Below, in pieces: positions 1 to 8,851 of a DNA stretch of 64,000 nucleotides (positions are counted from its first letter, which is position 1; every line of letters starts with the position of its first letter). The notes below the pieces were generated by a model, which was given only the letters and a program-made list of their open reading frames with translations, had not been told where the DNA came from and did not search any database. Source of the stretch: Spirochaetota bacterium (GTDB lineage Bacteria; Spirochaetota; Spirochaetia; Treponematales; Treponemataceae); assembly GCA_023398165.1 (NCBI GenBank), contig JAEWSQ010000015.1:114216-178215 (forward strand). The letters are read 5' to 3'. A program made the translations under genes and the position numbers.

Positions 1-693
1 GCTGTCGATGGCGCATATACCGTTGAGTTCCTGTACCGTTCTCATACCTTGAATGGTAAGCAGTTTTTTTGCCTTGTCAAGACTCATATTTTTTAAGTCC
101 CATGCGGTGTGAATGCCGTTTCGCGCGAGGGTTTTCGTTTTTGAATAGCCTATGCCCCAGATATCGGCTGTTGCAATACTTTTCAGTTCTTTTTCCTGAT
201 CCAAAGATCCCCAGAAGCAGACTCCTCCCCGTATTTTTGCAAGTTTATTGCAGACTTTTGAAAGCGTCTTTGTGGGGGCTATGCCGACAGATACCGGCAT
301 ATGAACTCCCTTCATAATGCTGTCCTTAAGTTCTTTGCCCATTTTTTCAAATTCCGCATTTTTCCAGTCAGGGAAAAAGAGGAAACTTTCATCTATGGAG
401 TAAATTTCAACTTCCGGGGCAAATGATGAATACATAATGTTGAGGCGGGTGGAAATATCAGCATAAAGGGTGTAGTTTGAACTGAACACGTTTACCCCCC
501 GGGCTCTGCATTGATCACGGACGGAGAAATAGGTGTCGCCTCTTTTGAGACCGAGATTTTTGCATTCCTGATTGAGGGCTATGATTACGCCGTCATTATT
601 TGAAAGTACCGCTATGGCCTTTCCGTCAAGGTCTGGCCGGAAAAGCCGTTCGCATGCCGCATAGAAGCTGTTTGCATCGACATGAAATATCAT
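1..693 (-). CDS. umuC: UmuC-type Y-family DNA polymerase, 3' part outside the window
   Basis: Translesion DNA polymerase (pol V catalytic subunit type). The first 231 residues are visible on the minus strand and the frame stays open to base 1. The protein begins MIFHVDANSFYAACERLF, the N-terminal Y-family signature with the first catalytic Asp, followed by a GVNVFSSNYTLYADIS segment and YSIDESFL with the paired catalytic Asp and Glu, then the helix-hairpin-helix-like WGIG region. The ATG overlaps the TGA of the UmuD-like gene (ATGA), so the two are translationally coupled. The little finger and beta-clamp motif lie outside the window. UmuC rather than DinB is chosen because of the NVFSSNYTLYADIS motif and the UmuD-like partner. 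Confidence 0.9.
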   Translation of the reverse strand, partial: MIFHVDANSFYAACERLFRPDLDGKAIAVLSNNDGVIIALNQECKNLGLKRGDTYFSVRDQCRARGVNVFSSNYTLYADISTRLNIMYSSFAPEVEIYSIDESFLFFPDWKNAEFEKMGKELKDSIMKGVHMPVSVGIAPTKTLSKVCNKLAKIRGGVCFWGSLDQEKELKSIATADIWGIGYSKTKTLARNGIHTAWDLKNMSLDKAKKLLTIQGMRTVQELNGICAIDS

Positions 694-1037
694 AGAACTC
701 TCACAATTGCGCGCACGCAGCCGAATACTTCGGTACATCTGAATTTTTTGTTCATACGCGTGTAATATAGAACTCTGCCGGTTTCTGATTTGGAAATATG
801 AAGACGGGCACAGATAAAAAGGGAATCGCGGCGTATTACGGCAAGTGAGCCTTCAGAAGGAACGGCTGAGCAGTCGACAACAAGATAATCGCCGCGTGCT
901 ATACCTTCTGAACAATGCTCATCGCCTTCGTACTTCATTATAAAAGTAGAGGCCGGATTTTTTATGAGGAGATAATTCAAGTCTATGGGTTTTTCCTCAT
1001 AACCCTGTGCAGGGGAGGGAAATCCTGTGGTATTCAT
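690..1037 (-). CDS. umuD: UmuD'-like accessory protein, already truncated and lacking the Ser/Lys dyad
   Basis: Partner of the UmuC polymerase, 115 aa from the ATG at 1037. It aligns over its length with E. coli UmuD from Gly25 onward: GFPSPAQGYEEKPIDLN matches the residues just after the self-cleavage site, so only four residues precede the position of UmuD' Gly25. The serine of the GDSM motif (Ser60) is replaced by Glu40 (GDEHC), and the general-base lysine (Lys97) by Ala77 (FICARL). Self-cleavage should therefore be neither needed nor possible. An upstream in-frame ATG would add 15 hydrophobic residues but lies inside the promoter, so it is rejected. No Shine-Dalgarno sequence precedes the chosen ATG. 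Overlaps umuC by four bases. Confidence 0.85.
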   Translation of the reverse strand: MNTTGFPSPAQGYEEKPIDLNYLLIKNPASTFIMKYEGDEHCSEGIARGDYLVVDCSAVPSEGSLAVIRRDSLFICARLHISKSETGRVLYYTRMNKKFRCTEVFGCVRAIVRVL

Positions 1038-1072
1038 AAAAGTACTATACAATAGTATAGTAAAAATTGCAA
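1038..1072 (-). promoter_or_regulatory. Promoter with overlapping palindromic operator for umuD'C
   Basis: Read on the minus strand: TTGCAA, a 17-base spacer, TATAGT, six bases, then the ATG at 1037. The spacer and -10 carry a perfect inverted repeat ACTATAC-AATA-GTATAGT at 1044-1061. A repressor there would block RNA polymerase, as LexA does in umu operons, but the motif is not a LexA box I recognise. The -10 is so close that the transcript would begin at or next to the start codon. Confidence 0.6.
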
Positions 1073-1110
1073 GAGAAAACAACGTTTTTGTAAACAGGCG
1101 GTGAAGCTTT

Positions 1111-1668
1111 TTAAGACTTCTTTTTATAGTCTAAAATACCGCTTATAACAGGAAGAGTCAAAAACAGGATGATATAGTATGGATCCAAAGAATAGGAGTT
1201 TTGCTGTGCGGTAAAGTATTTTACTAAGAAAACCGGAATGCCGGCCAGTAATGTAAAGGATGATGAAAGAATAACGCTTGTTGACCGGGTAATCGAACTG
1301 ATGCGCTTTTTACACAGCGATACAAGCAGTCCTGCAAGAAAGGAAGAAGGAACTATAGAGAGCGACAGAAGCAGCCAGGATTTCATAGTATGATAAAATG
1401 AAAGAATTATGTTAGCACCCTGTATTGCATAGGTTATACTTAAAAAAAGCCAGTACAGTACTTGTAATGACGCGATTGAGGCAAACCAGAGAAATCCGTT
1501 TTTTAAACCGTATACAACGAAGGCGCAGATGACCGCATACATCAAAAAAGTATTACTATAGTGCGAAGCAGTAAAAAAAGGTGAATAAGCATTAGATGTT
1601 TGTATGAATAGTTGGGTTATCAGTGCAATGAGTGCACTAATGTAAAATACCGGATGAATTTTTTTCAT
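1111..1668 (-). CDS. Hypothetical multi-pass membrane protein
   Basis: A 185-aa hydrophobic protein with about five predicted membrane segments (residues about 8-25, 42-60, 62-85, 95-118 and 130-150, plus a hydrophobic C-terminal stretch) and a lysine-rich end. A good Shine-Dalgarno sequence (AAGGAGAG) sits seven bases before the ATG. I do not recognise a family. It lies alone between the umuD'C promoter and the gpmI terminator. Confidence 0.7.
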   Translation of the reverse strand: MKKIHPVFYISALIALITQLFIQTSNAYSPFFTASHYSNTFLMYAVICAFVVYGLKNGFLWFASIASLQVLYWLFLSITYAIQGANIILSFYHTMKSWLLLSLSIVPSSFLAGLLVSLCKKRISSITRSTSVILSSSFTLLAGIPVFLVKYFTAQQNSYSLDPYYIILFLTLPVISGILDYKKKS

Positions 1669-1723
1669 AATCTCTCCTTAAACGATGTGATGAATTGTAG
1701 TAAAAGCCTCAAAAAAAGTCCAG

Positions 1724-1754
1724 CAAAAAAAACACCGCGGTTTAATCCGCGGTG
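1724..1754 (-). terminator. Rho-independent terminator of gpmI
   Basis: Perfect 8-bp stem CACCGCGG / CCGCGGTG with a six-base loop at 1733-1754, followed on the minus strand by a run of nine T residues. Confidence 0.9.
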
Positions 1755-1799
1755 CATTCAGCCCTTTATACAGCGGCTGTTTTTATAGACAATGGTTAT

Positions 1800-3461
1800 T
1801 TAAAAGTTTAGTAAACTCTTGTCATAGTCTGCCGGTGCATAATATCCTAAAAGGTTCATAACTGTGGCGGCAAGACTAGAAATTCCCAACCCCTCGTTGA
1901 GTTCTTTTTTATACTCGCCTTTGTATTCGGGATCATAAATAATGCCGGGTACAGGATTTAATGAGTGCGAGGTTTTTGCCTTCGGTGTTCCGTCCTCTTT
2001 TCTTGAAACTTCGCCTGTTTTCTTATTATGTTCGTACATATCGTCAGAGTTGCCGTGGTCTGCACTCAGTATAAGAATTCCGCCTGCTTTTTCAACCGCT
2101 TTTCTGATGCGCCCGAGCTGAAGATCCATAGCTTCCATGGAACAAACTACCGCATTAAAAACACCGGTATGTCCGACCATGTCGCCGTTGGGGAAATTCA
2201 GCCGGATGTGGTCATATTTGCCGCTTTCGACCGCTTTTATAACATAATCGGTAATTTCGGCGCATTTCATCCACGGACGCTGCTCAAAGGGAACAACATC
2301 GCTTTTAATCTCTACATAATCTTCAAGTTTCTCGTCGAATTTTCCAAGTTTGTTGCCGTTGAAAAAGTATGTTACGTGACCGTACTTTTGTGTTTCGCTT
2401 ATAGCTAACGTTTTAATACCGGATTTTACAAGATATTCCCCCATGGTCCGGTCAATGGCAGGGGGAGTAACAAGATAGTTTGCAGGAATATGCAGATCTC
2501 CGTCATATTCCATCATGCCTGCATACTGAACGGAAGGAACTCTTTTGCGGTCAAAGTAGGGGAACTCTGCATCTGCTTTTGTTTCAAAGGCAGCGGTCAT
2601 TTCCAGTGAACGGTCGCCCCGGAAGTTAAAATAGATAACGCTGTCGCCGTCGTTTATTGTTCCAACAGGTTTTCCGTCGTTTCCGGCAATGACAAATTCT
2701 TTTAAATCCTGGTCAATAATACCGGGAATTTCCTTGCGGTATGTTATAACAGCTTCTTCGGCGCTTTTAAATAGTCTTCCTTCTCCAAGAACATGGCACT
2801 TCCATCCGCGGTCGACCATTGACCAGTCGGCATTGTAGCGGTCCATTGTAATATACATGCGTCCGCCGCCTGAGGCAATCTTAAAATCAGAGCCGCTCTT
2901 ATTGCAGTCATTTAAAAATTGTTCAAAGGGAAGAATGTAATCCAGTGCGCTTGTTTCGCCTACATCGCGGCCGTCAATTATCGTATGAACACGTATCTTC
3001 CTGATTCCTTCTTTTTGAGCCTGTAAGATCATAGCCTTGAGGTGATCAATATGAGAGTGGACATTTCCGTCTGATAAAAGACCGATAAAGTGCAGCGTGC
3101 TTGATGTATCTTTTACATTTGATGAAAGCTTTTTCCACGCAGCGCCTTCGAACATAGCGCCGGTTTCAAGAGAAGCGGAGACAAGCTTAGCTCCCTGTGA
3201 AAAAACGCGTCCGCAGCCGATGGCATTGTGTCCGACTTCACTGTTTCCCATATCTTCATCGGAAGGTAGCCCTACCGCAGTTCCATGGGCTTTCAGTTTT
3301 GTTGAAAAACCTGCATTGCGTATTGCATCGAGATGATCCATGCGGGAGGCCTGTACAGCATCCCCCTCTTTGTATTTTCCGTAACCCACACCGTCCATGA
3401 TAACCAATACTACCGGGCCTCTTCTGCCTTTCCATGCAGGATTCTTCTTTAATGATTCCAT
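1800..3461 (-). CDS. gpmI: 2,3-bisphosphoglycerate-independent phosphoglycerate mutase
   Basis: Interconverts 3- and 2-phosphoglycerate in lower glycolysis using two Mn ions; cytoplasmic. At 553 aa it is slightly longer than the usual 510-540. The metal-binding and catalytic motifs of the alkaline-phosphatase superfamily are present: VVLVIMDGVG near residue 20, the phosphoserine loop DMGNSEVGHNAIG near residue 72, VHSHIDHL, the IIDGRDVGE region, and LSADHGNSDDM near the C-terminus. SD AAGGAGT precedes the ATG. A promoter and terminator flank it, so it appears monocistronic. Confidence 0.97.
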   Translation of the reverse strand: MESLKKNPAWKGRRGPVVLVIMDGVGYGKYKEGDAVQASRMDHLDAIRNAGFSTKLKAHGTAVGLPSDEDMGNSEVGHNAIGCGRVFSQGAKLVSASLETGAMFEGAAWKKLSSNVKDTSSTLHFIGLLSDGNVHSHIDHLKAMILQAQKEGIRKIRVHTIIDGRDVGETSALDYILPFEQFLNDCNKSGSDFKIASGGGRMYITMDRYNADWSMVDRGWKCHVLGEGRLFKSAEEAVITYRKEIPGIIDQDLKEFVIAGNDGKPVGTINDGDSVIYFNFRGDRSLEMTAAFETKADAEFPYFDRKRVPSVQYAGMMEYDGDLHIPANYLVTPPAIDRTMGEYLVKSGIKTLAISETQKYGHVTYFFNGNKLGKFDEKLEDYVEIKSDVVPFEQRPWMKCAEITDYVIKAVESGKYDHIRLNFPNGDMVGHTGVFNAVVCSMEAMDLQLGRIRKAVEKAGGILILSADHGNSDDMYEHNKKTGEVSRKEDGTPKAKTSHSLNPVPGIIYDPEYKGEYKKELNEGLGISSLAATVMNLLGYYAPADYDKSLLNF

Positions 3462-3569
3462 ATTGACTCCTTCTATAGTAAAAACTCCGCAGTATCTTTA
3501 CAGATACCGAGCGAAGTACATGAATACTTTACCCCTGCAGAGCATTACGAAAGCTTTGCCGGTAAAAAG

Positions 3570-3598
3570 AGTATATATAAAATTTTAATGATTTTCAA
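3570..3598 (-). promoter_or_regulatory. Predicted sigma-70-type promoter of gpmI
   Basis: TTGAAA (3598-3593), 17-base spacer, TATACT (3575-3570) on the minus strand, leaving a leader of about 100 bases that contains a small GTATCT/AGATAC hairpin. Confidence 0.6.
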
Positions 3599-3620
3599 CG
3601 GGCGGAAAAAGATACTTGTG

Positions 3621-4787
3621 CTATACTTCAGCCGGAATGAAGGGGACAGATTTTTCACTGGTAAAATTGCGGAAGTTGTATACCACCTGATTTTTGCCGT
3701 TATTCTTTCCCTTCATGAGCTGACCGTCCGCTTCAATAAGCATTTCTTTTATGGTGCTGCAGCCCTTGGAAGAGGCAACTCCGAAGGTTAACGTTATATT
3801 CATAGTCTTTCCGTCATAAAGAAAACTGTTATTTTCAACTGTTCTGCGAATTTCTTCAATATCCTGAATTACATCCGGAGTGCTTCTTGGAAAAAGAAGT
3901 ACAAATTCTTCTCCTCCCCATCGTCCCAGTTTTACGTTAGCGGGAATCATGTCGTGAATTATTCTGGATGTATCGTGCAGTATCATGTCGCCGCAGTCAT
4001 GACCGAAGGTGTCATTGAGTTTTTTGAAGTTGTCAATATCAAATATACAGATGGAGTAATCGCTGTTGTACAATTCTTTTCTATCCTGATACACATGAAA
4101 ATGTTCCCACAGGCGGCGCCGGTTTATCAGTTTGGTTAAGGGATCATGATTAGCGGTATAAATGAGTGCTTCCTCGTTTTCCTTGTTTTTTTTGTTTGCT
4201 ATAAATATGTCGCGTTCAAGTTTTACGCAGATATAAAATATAGCAATCATAATACCTATTGCACTGAATACTTTATGGATATAGTAAAAAGATTCCGGAG
4301 CGGGAAGCGGATAGACGGGGAAAAAAACAACCAAAGCGATACTCAATAGAAGAGGCGGAATAGAAAATACCGGATAAAACCACTTGGGGTGCGGGATGTT
4401 GTAGGTAAACAAAAACACTGTTGCTACCATACCCAGACTGAAAAACTCAGTACCTGCACTCGAGCGTGTTATGAACGCAGCTTCGACGCAGTAGGCTAAG
4501 ATTAGTATATATTCAAGAATAAACGTAAGCAGTTCGGGAATTTTTGCATAAAAGAGAATTATTAATAAGTACGCGGCAATACTTGCGAAGCTCGTTAAAA
4601 AGAGAGCGGTAAATTTATAATAGGCAAATAAGAACGCAAGCATTATATGGATAAAACAGCTTGCCGCTGCCAGTGCAAAAGGCGCTTTCCCGACGAATAA
4701 TTTCAGCTTTTTTACACCGGTCTTTTTGTTTCCCCTATCCGTATTATACCTCCAGAGCCGCCAGTCTTTTTTCTGCCCAGCGAACAT
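3621..4787 (-). CDS. Membrane diguanylate cyclase (7TM-like + GGDEF)
   Basis: Makes cyclic-di-GMP. The N-terminal ~200 residues form about six membrane helices with no periplasmic sensor domain. A GGDEF domain follows (DPLTKLINRRRLWEHF, FDIDNFKKLNDTFGHDCGD, active site GRWGGEEF). The inhibitory RxxD motif five residues before the active site is absent (PANV there), so simple product inhibition is not expected. The best in-frame ATG (4787) overlaps the upstream ABC permease gene by 44 bases; a longer start at 4841 is less likely, and no clear SD exists for either. It is the last gene of an exporter-cyclase operon. Confidence 0.85.
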   Translation of the reverse strand: MFAGQKKDWRLWRYNTDRGNKKTGVKKLKLFVGKAPFALAAASCFIHIMLAFLFAYYKFTALFLTSFASIAAYLLIILFYAKIPELLTFILEYILILAYCVEAAFITRSSAGTEFFSLGMVATVFLFTYNIPHPKWFYPVFSIPPLLLSIALVVFFPVYPLPAPESFYYIHKVFSAIGIMIAIFYICVKLERDIFIANKKNKENEEALIYTANHDPLTKLINRRRLWEHFHVYQDRKELYNSDYSICIFDIDNFKKLNDTFGHDCGDMILHDTSRIIHDMIPANVKLGRWGGEEFVLLFPRSTPDVIQDIEEIRRTVENNSFLYDGKTMNITLTFGVASSKGCSTIKEMLIEADGQLMKGKNNGKNQVVYNFRNFTSEKSVPFIPAEV

Positions 4788-6492
4788 AGATCCGCCATAA
4801 GAATACATCCAGTGCAAGTATAACACATGAAAGAACAACAATGGTACTCATTGTTTTTTTAAACACAAAAATTGATAAAAGAACAAGGGCAAGGAGTACT
4901 CCCATACTCAGGAAAACAGACACAACGGAATTGATATTCTGTTTAAAAGCTGCCATGGGTGTTTCCCATGCAAGTTTTGGATGAGCTGTGTCTATCCATA
5001 GATCTATAATGTGGAGGAAAAAGCACAATGACATAGATAAAACAACAACAGTACCGAGAATCATGGTAATTTCGCTGTTTTTAAGATTAAAATCTTCGAG
5101 AGTTAAAAGAAAACCTGCAGGAATTCCTGCAAAAAGGAGAGCAAATACTGCATAAATCATGGCATGAACCATTTTTGCGGTCACGAGCGTATGTACCGGT
5201 ATGGGAAGCGCCTTGAGCACGGATAACGTTTTTCCTTCCCGTGAAAACGCAGTTGCGCTTGTACTTGTGGATGTTCCCATGAATACGATAATTCCGGATA
5301 AGACTGCTGTAATAACAAAAAACATCATATCTTTCTGTTCTGCTGTGAAACCTGCTGTTCCCAAACTGATAATAACCTGTCTGAATTTATCCAATCCGTC
5401 CTGGGGAATGGTTCCGAGAATGGAAATAATCATTGCAACCGGCAGAATTATGATAACAAAGGGACCGTTAAAGAAAAACGAGGGCTCCTTAAACATGGTT
5501 AAGATATCTCTTTTTAAAATAGCACCGAACAGGGGAGTCGCTTTAATATCAGTTGATAAAAACTCTTTTTCCTGTTTTTTATTCATTTTTTTGGATGATT
5601 CTTCGTTGAGACCTATAATGCTCTTAACATAAGGTCGGGCAAGAACTCTGGTACAGGCATACGCAAGTCCTGCCGGAACTACGAGGAGCAAAAGCAGAGG
5701 CAGCAGTGAAGATACATTGTTTTGGATTACCGCTGATACATACCATTTTGCAGGCGGATAGAAGGCTGCGATCGTTTCAACTATATTGAACGATCCATTT
5801 TCATACAGCTTCATGACATATTCTGTATTATTGAGGCTGCTGACCGATCTTTGATACACAAAATTAAAGCCGAGCATCGCTCCTATGAGAATAACGGTGC
5901 TTATGAACGTTAAAATTTTTTTATTGACAGCGCTCTTTCCCAGACTGAAGACAGCTACCAGCAGAATAAATGATAGTGTTACCGGTACGAGCGGTATGGT
6001 CAGTGCTCCTATAAGCGCTGAAATATAAAAGACAGGAGAGGTGAGCAGTCCTTCATAATAACCGTACACTCCGGTGCCTAGAAAAAGAATCGCCGCGCCG
6101 AGAAGGAACTCCATAACGTATATTTGAAGGAATTTTGCGGTAAACAGCGATACCGGCGTTAAGGGGAGGGCAAGAAGGTTTTCCTCGGTGGAATTGGTAA
6201 CATACATACTTAATGCCTGAAGAAAGCCGAATATTAGGGTTACAAAGGTTGCAGAAACAGATAAAAGCAGAAGAACAAAACTTTGCAGTCCTGCCGCTTT
6301 AAATGATCTGTACAGGTTTGTTACATAAAAGAAGATCATGCCGCCGAAAACAACGGTAATATAGAGAAATAAGAAAATGTAGGCGACATTCTTTACCGCC
6401 TGTTTTCCGCCCTTCCGGAAATCCGAAAAGAAATCTTTGAGGGAAAATCTATTGTCTAAAAACAGTTTCAAAAGCTGGAGTGTTATTTTCAC
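4744..6492 (-). CDS. ABC exporter permease (ABC-2-like)
   Basis: A 582-aa membrane protein with two sets of about six hydrophobic helices separated by a charged cytoplasmic stretch (NEESSKKMNKKQEKEF, about residue 300). It starts three bases after the stop of the ATPase gene, so the two form one transporter. The substrate cannot be told from sequence. The layout resembles large ABC-2 exporters of lipids, peptides or antibiotics in Gram-negative and Firmicute genomes. Its 3' end overlaps the diguanylate cyclase gene. Confidence 0.85.
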   Translation of the reverse strand: MKITLQLLKLFLDNRFSLKDFFSDFRKGGKQAVKNVAYIFLFLYITVVFGGMIFFYVTNLYRSFKAAGLQSFVLLLLSVSATFVTLIFGFLQALSMYVTNSTEENLLALPLTPVSLFTAKFLQIYVMEFLLGAAILFLGTGVYGYYEGLLTSPVFYISALIGALTIPLVPVTLSFILLVAVFSLGKSAVNKKILTFISTVILIGAMLGFNFVYQRSVSSLNNTEYVMKLYENGSFNIVETIAAFYPPAKWYVSAVIQNNVSSLLPLLLLLVVPAGLAYACTRVLARPYVKSIIGLNEESSKKMNKKQEKEFLSTDIKATPLFGAILKRDILTMFKEPSFFFNGPFVIIILPVAMIISILGTIPQDGLDKFRQVIISLGTAGFTAEQKDMMFFVITAVLSGIIVFMGTSTSTSATAFSREGKTLSVLKALPIPVHTLVTAKMVHAMIYAVFALLFAGIPAGFLLTLEDFNLKNSEITMILGTVVVLSMSLCFFLHIIDLWIDTAHPKLAWETPMAAFKQNINSVVSVFLSMGVLLALVLLSIFVFKKTMSTIVVLSCVILALDVFLWRIYVRWAEKRLAALEV

Positions 6493-6495
6493 GTT

Positions 6496-7245
6496 CTACT
6501 CCTGTACAGTTTTTTGAGCAGATTTTGCCTCGACAAGTTCGAGGAAAATATCTTCAAGACTCTTGGTATTGTCTTTTTTCTTGAGCTCATCCATTGTTCC
6601 CACAAAGATTAGTTTACCTTTTTTTATGATGCCGATTCTGTCGCAGAGTTTTTCTGCTACTTCCATGACATGGGTTGAAAAAAAGACAGTCTTTCCTTCT
6701 TTTGTCCTTGTTCTCATATGCTCCTTTATGTTGAAAGCAGCTTCTGGATCGAGACCCACCATCGGCTCGTCCAGAATCCAGTTTTGAGGGTCTGATATGA
6801 GACTGGCTGTAAGAAACAGTTTCTGCTTCATGCCGTGGGAAAAACTTGAGATCTTATTATTCAATACATCTGATATTTCGAACATCCGGCTGTAATAGGC
6901 AATCCGGTTTTTTCTCTGTTCAACAGGGGTGCCGTACACATCGCCTATAAAATTAAGATACTCGCTTGCTTTCAGTTTTGAGAACATCTCTGGCGTGTCG
7001 GGAACAAACGAAAAACGCCGTTTTGCATCCATCGGGGAATCTTTAAGTGAAATACCGTCGATGGTAATAGTTCCCGCATCAGGCGAGAGAATGCCGGTAA
7101 GCAGCTTGATTGTCGTGGTCTTGCCGGCGCCGTTCGGGCCTAAAAATCCGAAAATTTCACCGTCATTAATAGTTAATGAAATATCATCAACTGCCTTAAC
7201 TGCAGATTTTGCATAGGATTTTGATACTGAGCTTAGTTCAAACAT
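6496..7245 (-). CDS. ABC transporter ATP-binding protein
   Basis: A 249-aa ATPase that powers the adjacent permease. Walker A is GPNGAGKTT (about residue 39), the signature region is FSHGMKQKL, Walker B is NWILDEPMVGLDPEA, and the switch His lies in VFFSTHVMEVAEKL. This is the layout of CcmA/DrrA-type exporter ATPases. First gene of the three-gene operon with its own promoter just upstream. Confidence 0.93.
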   Translation of the reverse strand: MFELSSVSKSYAKSAVKAVDDISLTINDGEIFGFLGPNGAGKTTTIKLLTGILSPDAGTITIDGISLKDSPMDAKRRFSFVPDTPEMFSKLKASEYLNFIGDVYGTPVEQRKNRIAYYSRMFEISDVLNNKISSFSHGMKQKLFLTASLISDPQNWILDEPMVGLDPEAAFNIKEHMRTRTKEGKTVFFSTHVMEVAEKLCDRIGIIKKGKLIFVGTMDELKKKDNTKSLEDIFLELVEAKSAQKTVQE

Positions 7246-7285
7246 TTACTCCCTTCCTTTTTATACTCAAAGTTTAATTCTCAAT

Positions 7286-7314
7286 AGAATAACCCCAGAG
7301 TCTTTACTTGTCAA
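7286..7314 (-). promoter_or_regulatory. Predicted promoter of the ABC exporter-cyclase operon
   Basis: TTGACA (7314-7309), 17-base spacer and TATTCT (7291-7286) on the minus strand, about 40 bases before the ATPase start. Confidence 0.65.
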
Positions 7315-7474
7315 TTCTTTGCTGAATTCGAAGCGGATTAGACTTCTTTCCTCTTTGCGGTAGTTTTATTGTTAAGAAAATGACCACGGATGCACACGGG
7401 AAAACATAGAAAATGTAGTTTCCCGTGTTCCGCTTAGTATGTGTTGCGGTTTTCATTACATATGGGACTCTCTG

Positions 7475-7622
7475 GCAAGTATCGGCGCGACGCATCGCGC
7501 CTCATCCTTCGGATGTATGGGGAACAGAGAATAGTATCGGCGCTGTCATTCCTTTGGAATGTATAGAGAGCAGCAGAAAGTATCGCTGCGTCGCCGGCTA
7601 GCAGCTCATGTCTCGCGCCTCA
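7475..7622 (-). repeat. Structured tandem repeat, copy A (three partial ~46-58-bp units)
   Basis: On the minus strand, units begin GATACT and end in a GC-rich hairpin ending CGCC or CGGC. Each holds a small palindrome whose stem varies while pairing is kept (ATCC-GAA-GGAT, ATTCC-AAA-GGAAT), and here a perfect GGCGCGA-TGCG-TCGCGCC hairpin. Over about 130 bp the sequence is nearly identical to array B at 11617-11750. The TGA of the lipoprotein gene is the first part of the repeat. The remaining 7246-7474 holds only the exporter promoter and no convincing gene. Confidence 0.85.
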
Positions 7623-8783
7623 TCCCTTTACATCAGTGAGTAAATTCCAGCGGACTTCCTTTTGAAATTCGAACTTCTCAATGTCGTAAAAGCGTACCAC
7701 AAAGTAATCCCCATCGTTGAAAGTATCTGCTATTGTTTCCTTATTCATTAGAATTTTTGTTGTTGTTTCAAGAGATCTCTGTTCATAGGGCAATATAGTC
7801 TCTTGATTCCATTTCCACTTGCCGTTATTATCTTTCTCTGCAAATCTAAAAAAGTGAGCAGGTACCTCTTCTGTTAAGTATACAGGTTTAGTGCCGACAT
7901 AAATCCTGTCATACTTTTTTGAATAATAAATATTTTCTACCCTCTTATAGTTTCCTATATCCGGATCATAGGGGTCATTGTCAATATAGAGCTCAGATTC
8001 GCTCTTATCCGGATAGCATATTCTTAACCCTATTCTGTTATCGCACACAACATAGGTACCGTCATCAAGTACTAAAAACTTTTGTGTGTCTGCAATTTCA
8101 TTTAAGAGCGCATCAGAATCGCGATCAGCAAAAAATATCCTGGTAAAATTAAAGGCATCTGAATCAAGTGAATATGTCCCGAATCCGCGGTTTGGATTAT
8201 CGTAGGGATTACCTAGTGAACCATAGATTACTCCGTCTTTATCAAGAAGGTTAGGAGCTAATTCCGGTATATAGACTATTCTGTCATACTTTTTCTCACT
8301 TAAAGAGATGAGACTCACAGAAAATCCTTTGTCGTATCCATTCCCGTGCATGATTGCAAGTCTGTCGAGGGAAGTCAAAAAGTTCATCTTATGAACATTA
8401 TCCTCTTCAAAGGTAATAACGTTTTCTGTCTTTCCTGTCTCTGTATTGAAAATCAGCAGCTTTTTGCTCATGGTAGTACCAAGCATCCAGAGCCGGTTTT
8501 CATATGCTTTTACCTGTACAGGGCTGTATTCATTACCATTATTGCCGTAATAAATACGCGACAGTATATCCTTTTTCTCAGTGTCTATAACAAAAGTCGA
8601 CGGTTCATAGCCGTCATGCCAGCAACCCATGTATAGTAAATCATCCGTTATACTAAAAGTCTGTGTTATATGATCAATCCGCGTAGTATCAGGGGTGAGA
8701 TCTAAGAACAGCCCGTTAATAAAATCACATGACGAACACAGGAAGCTGAGAACACATGCTAAACTAATTACTGCTTTTTTCAT
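7620..8783 (-). CDS. Lipoprotein with beta-propeller-like repeats
   Basis: A 387-aa exported protein. The ATG at 8783 is chosen because GGAGAAGG lies just before it and because it gives a clean signal peptide MKKAVISLACVLSFLCSSC with a lipobox (FLCSSC, Cys19). The mature part has recurring short beta segments (DDLLYMGCW, NRLWMLGTT, DRLAIMHGN, DRIYVGTK), suggesting a beta propeller, but no named family is recognised. It is probably surface or periplasmic. It is the last gene of the minus-strand protease locus, and its stop codon lies inside repeat array A. Confidence 0.75.
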   Translation of the reverse strand: MKKAVISLACVLSFLCSSCDFINGLFLDLTPDTTRIDHITQTFSITDDLLYMGCWHDGYEPSTFVIDTEKKDILSRIYYGNNGNEYSPVQVKAYENRLWMLGTTMSKKLLIFNTETGKTENVITFEEDNVHKMNFLTSLDRLAIMHGNGYDKGFSVSLISLSEKKYDRIVYIPELAPNLLDKDGVIYGSLGNPYDNPNRGFGTYSLDSDAFNFTRIFFADRDSDALLNEIADTQKFLVLDDGTYVVCDNRIGLRICYPDKSESELYIDNDPYDPDIGNYKRVENIYYSKKYDRIYVGTKPVYLTEEVPAHFFRFAEKDNNGKWKWNQETILPYEQRSLETTTKILMNKETIADTFNDGDYFVVRFYDIEKFEFQKEVRWNLLTDVKG

Positions 8784-8851
8784 TCCTTCTCCGTTTACTG
8801 AGCTAACGAGGCAGCAAAGTAATACTTTGTGCCTCATGAGTATTATATCAC

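Noticed and set aside
4787..4841. Earlier start of the diguanylate cyclase
   Set aside because: Would lengthen the overlap with the permease gene without any SD.
7304..7495. 63-codon minus-strand frame
   Set aside because: Overlaps the exporter promoter and the repeat; no SD and no protein-like pattern.
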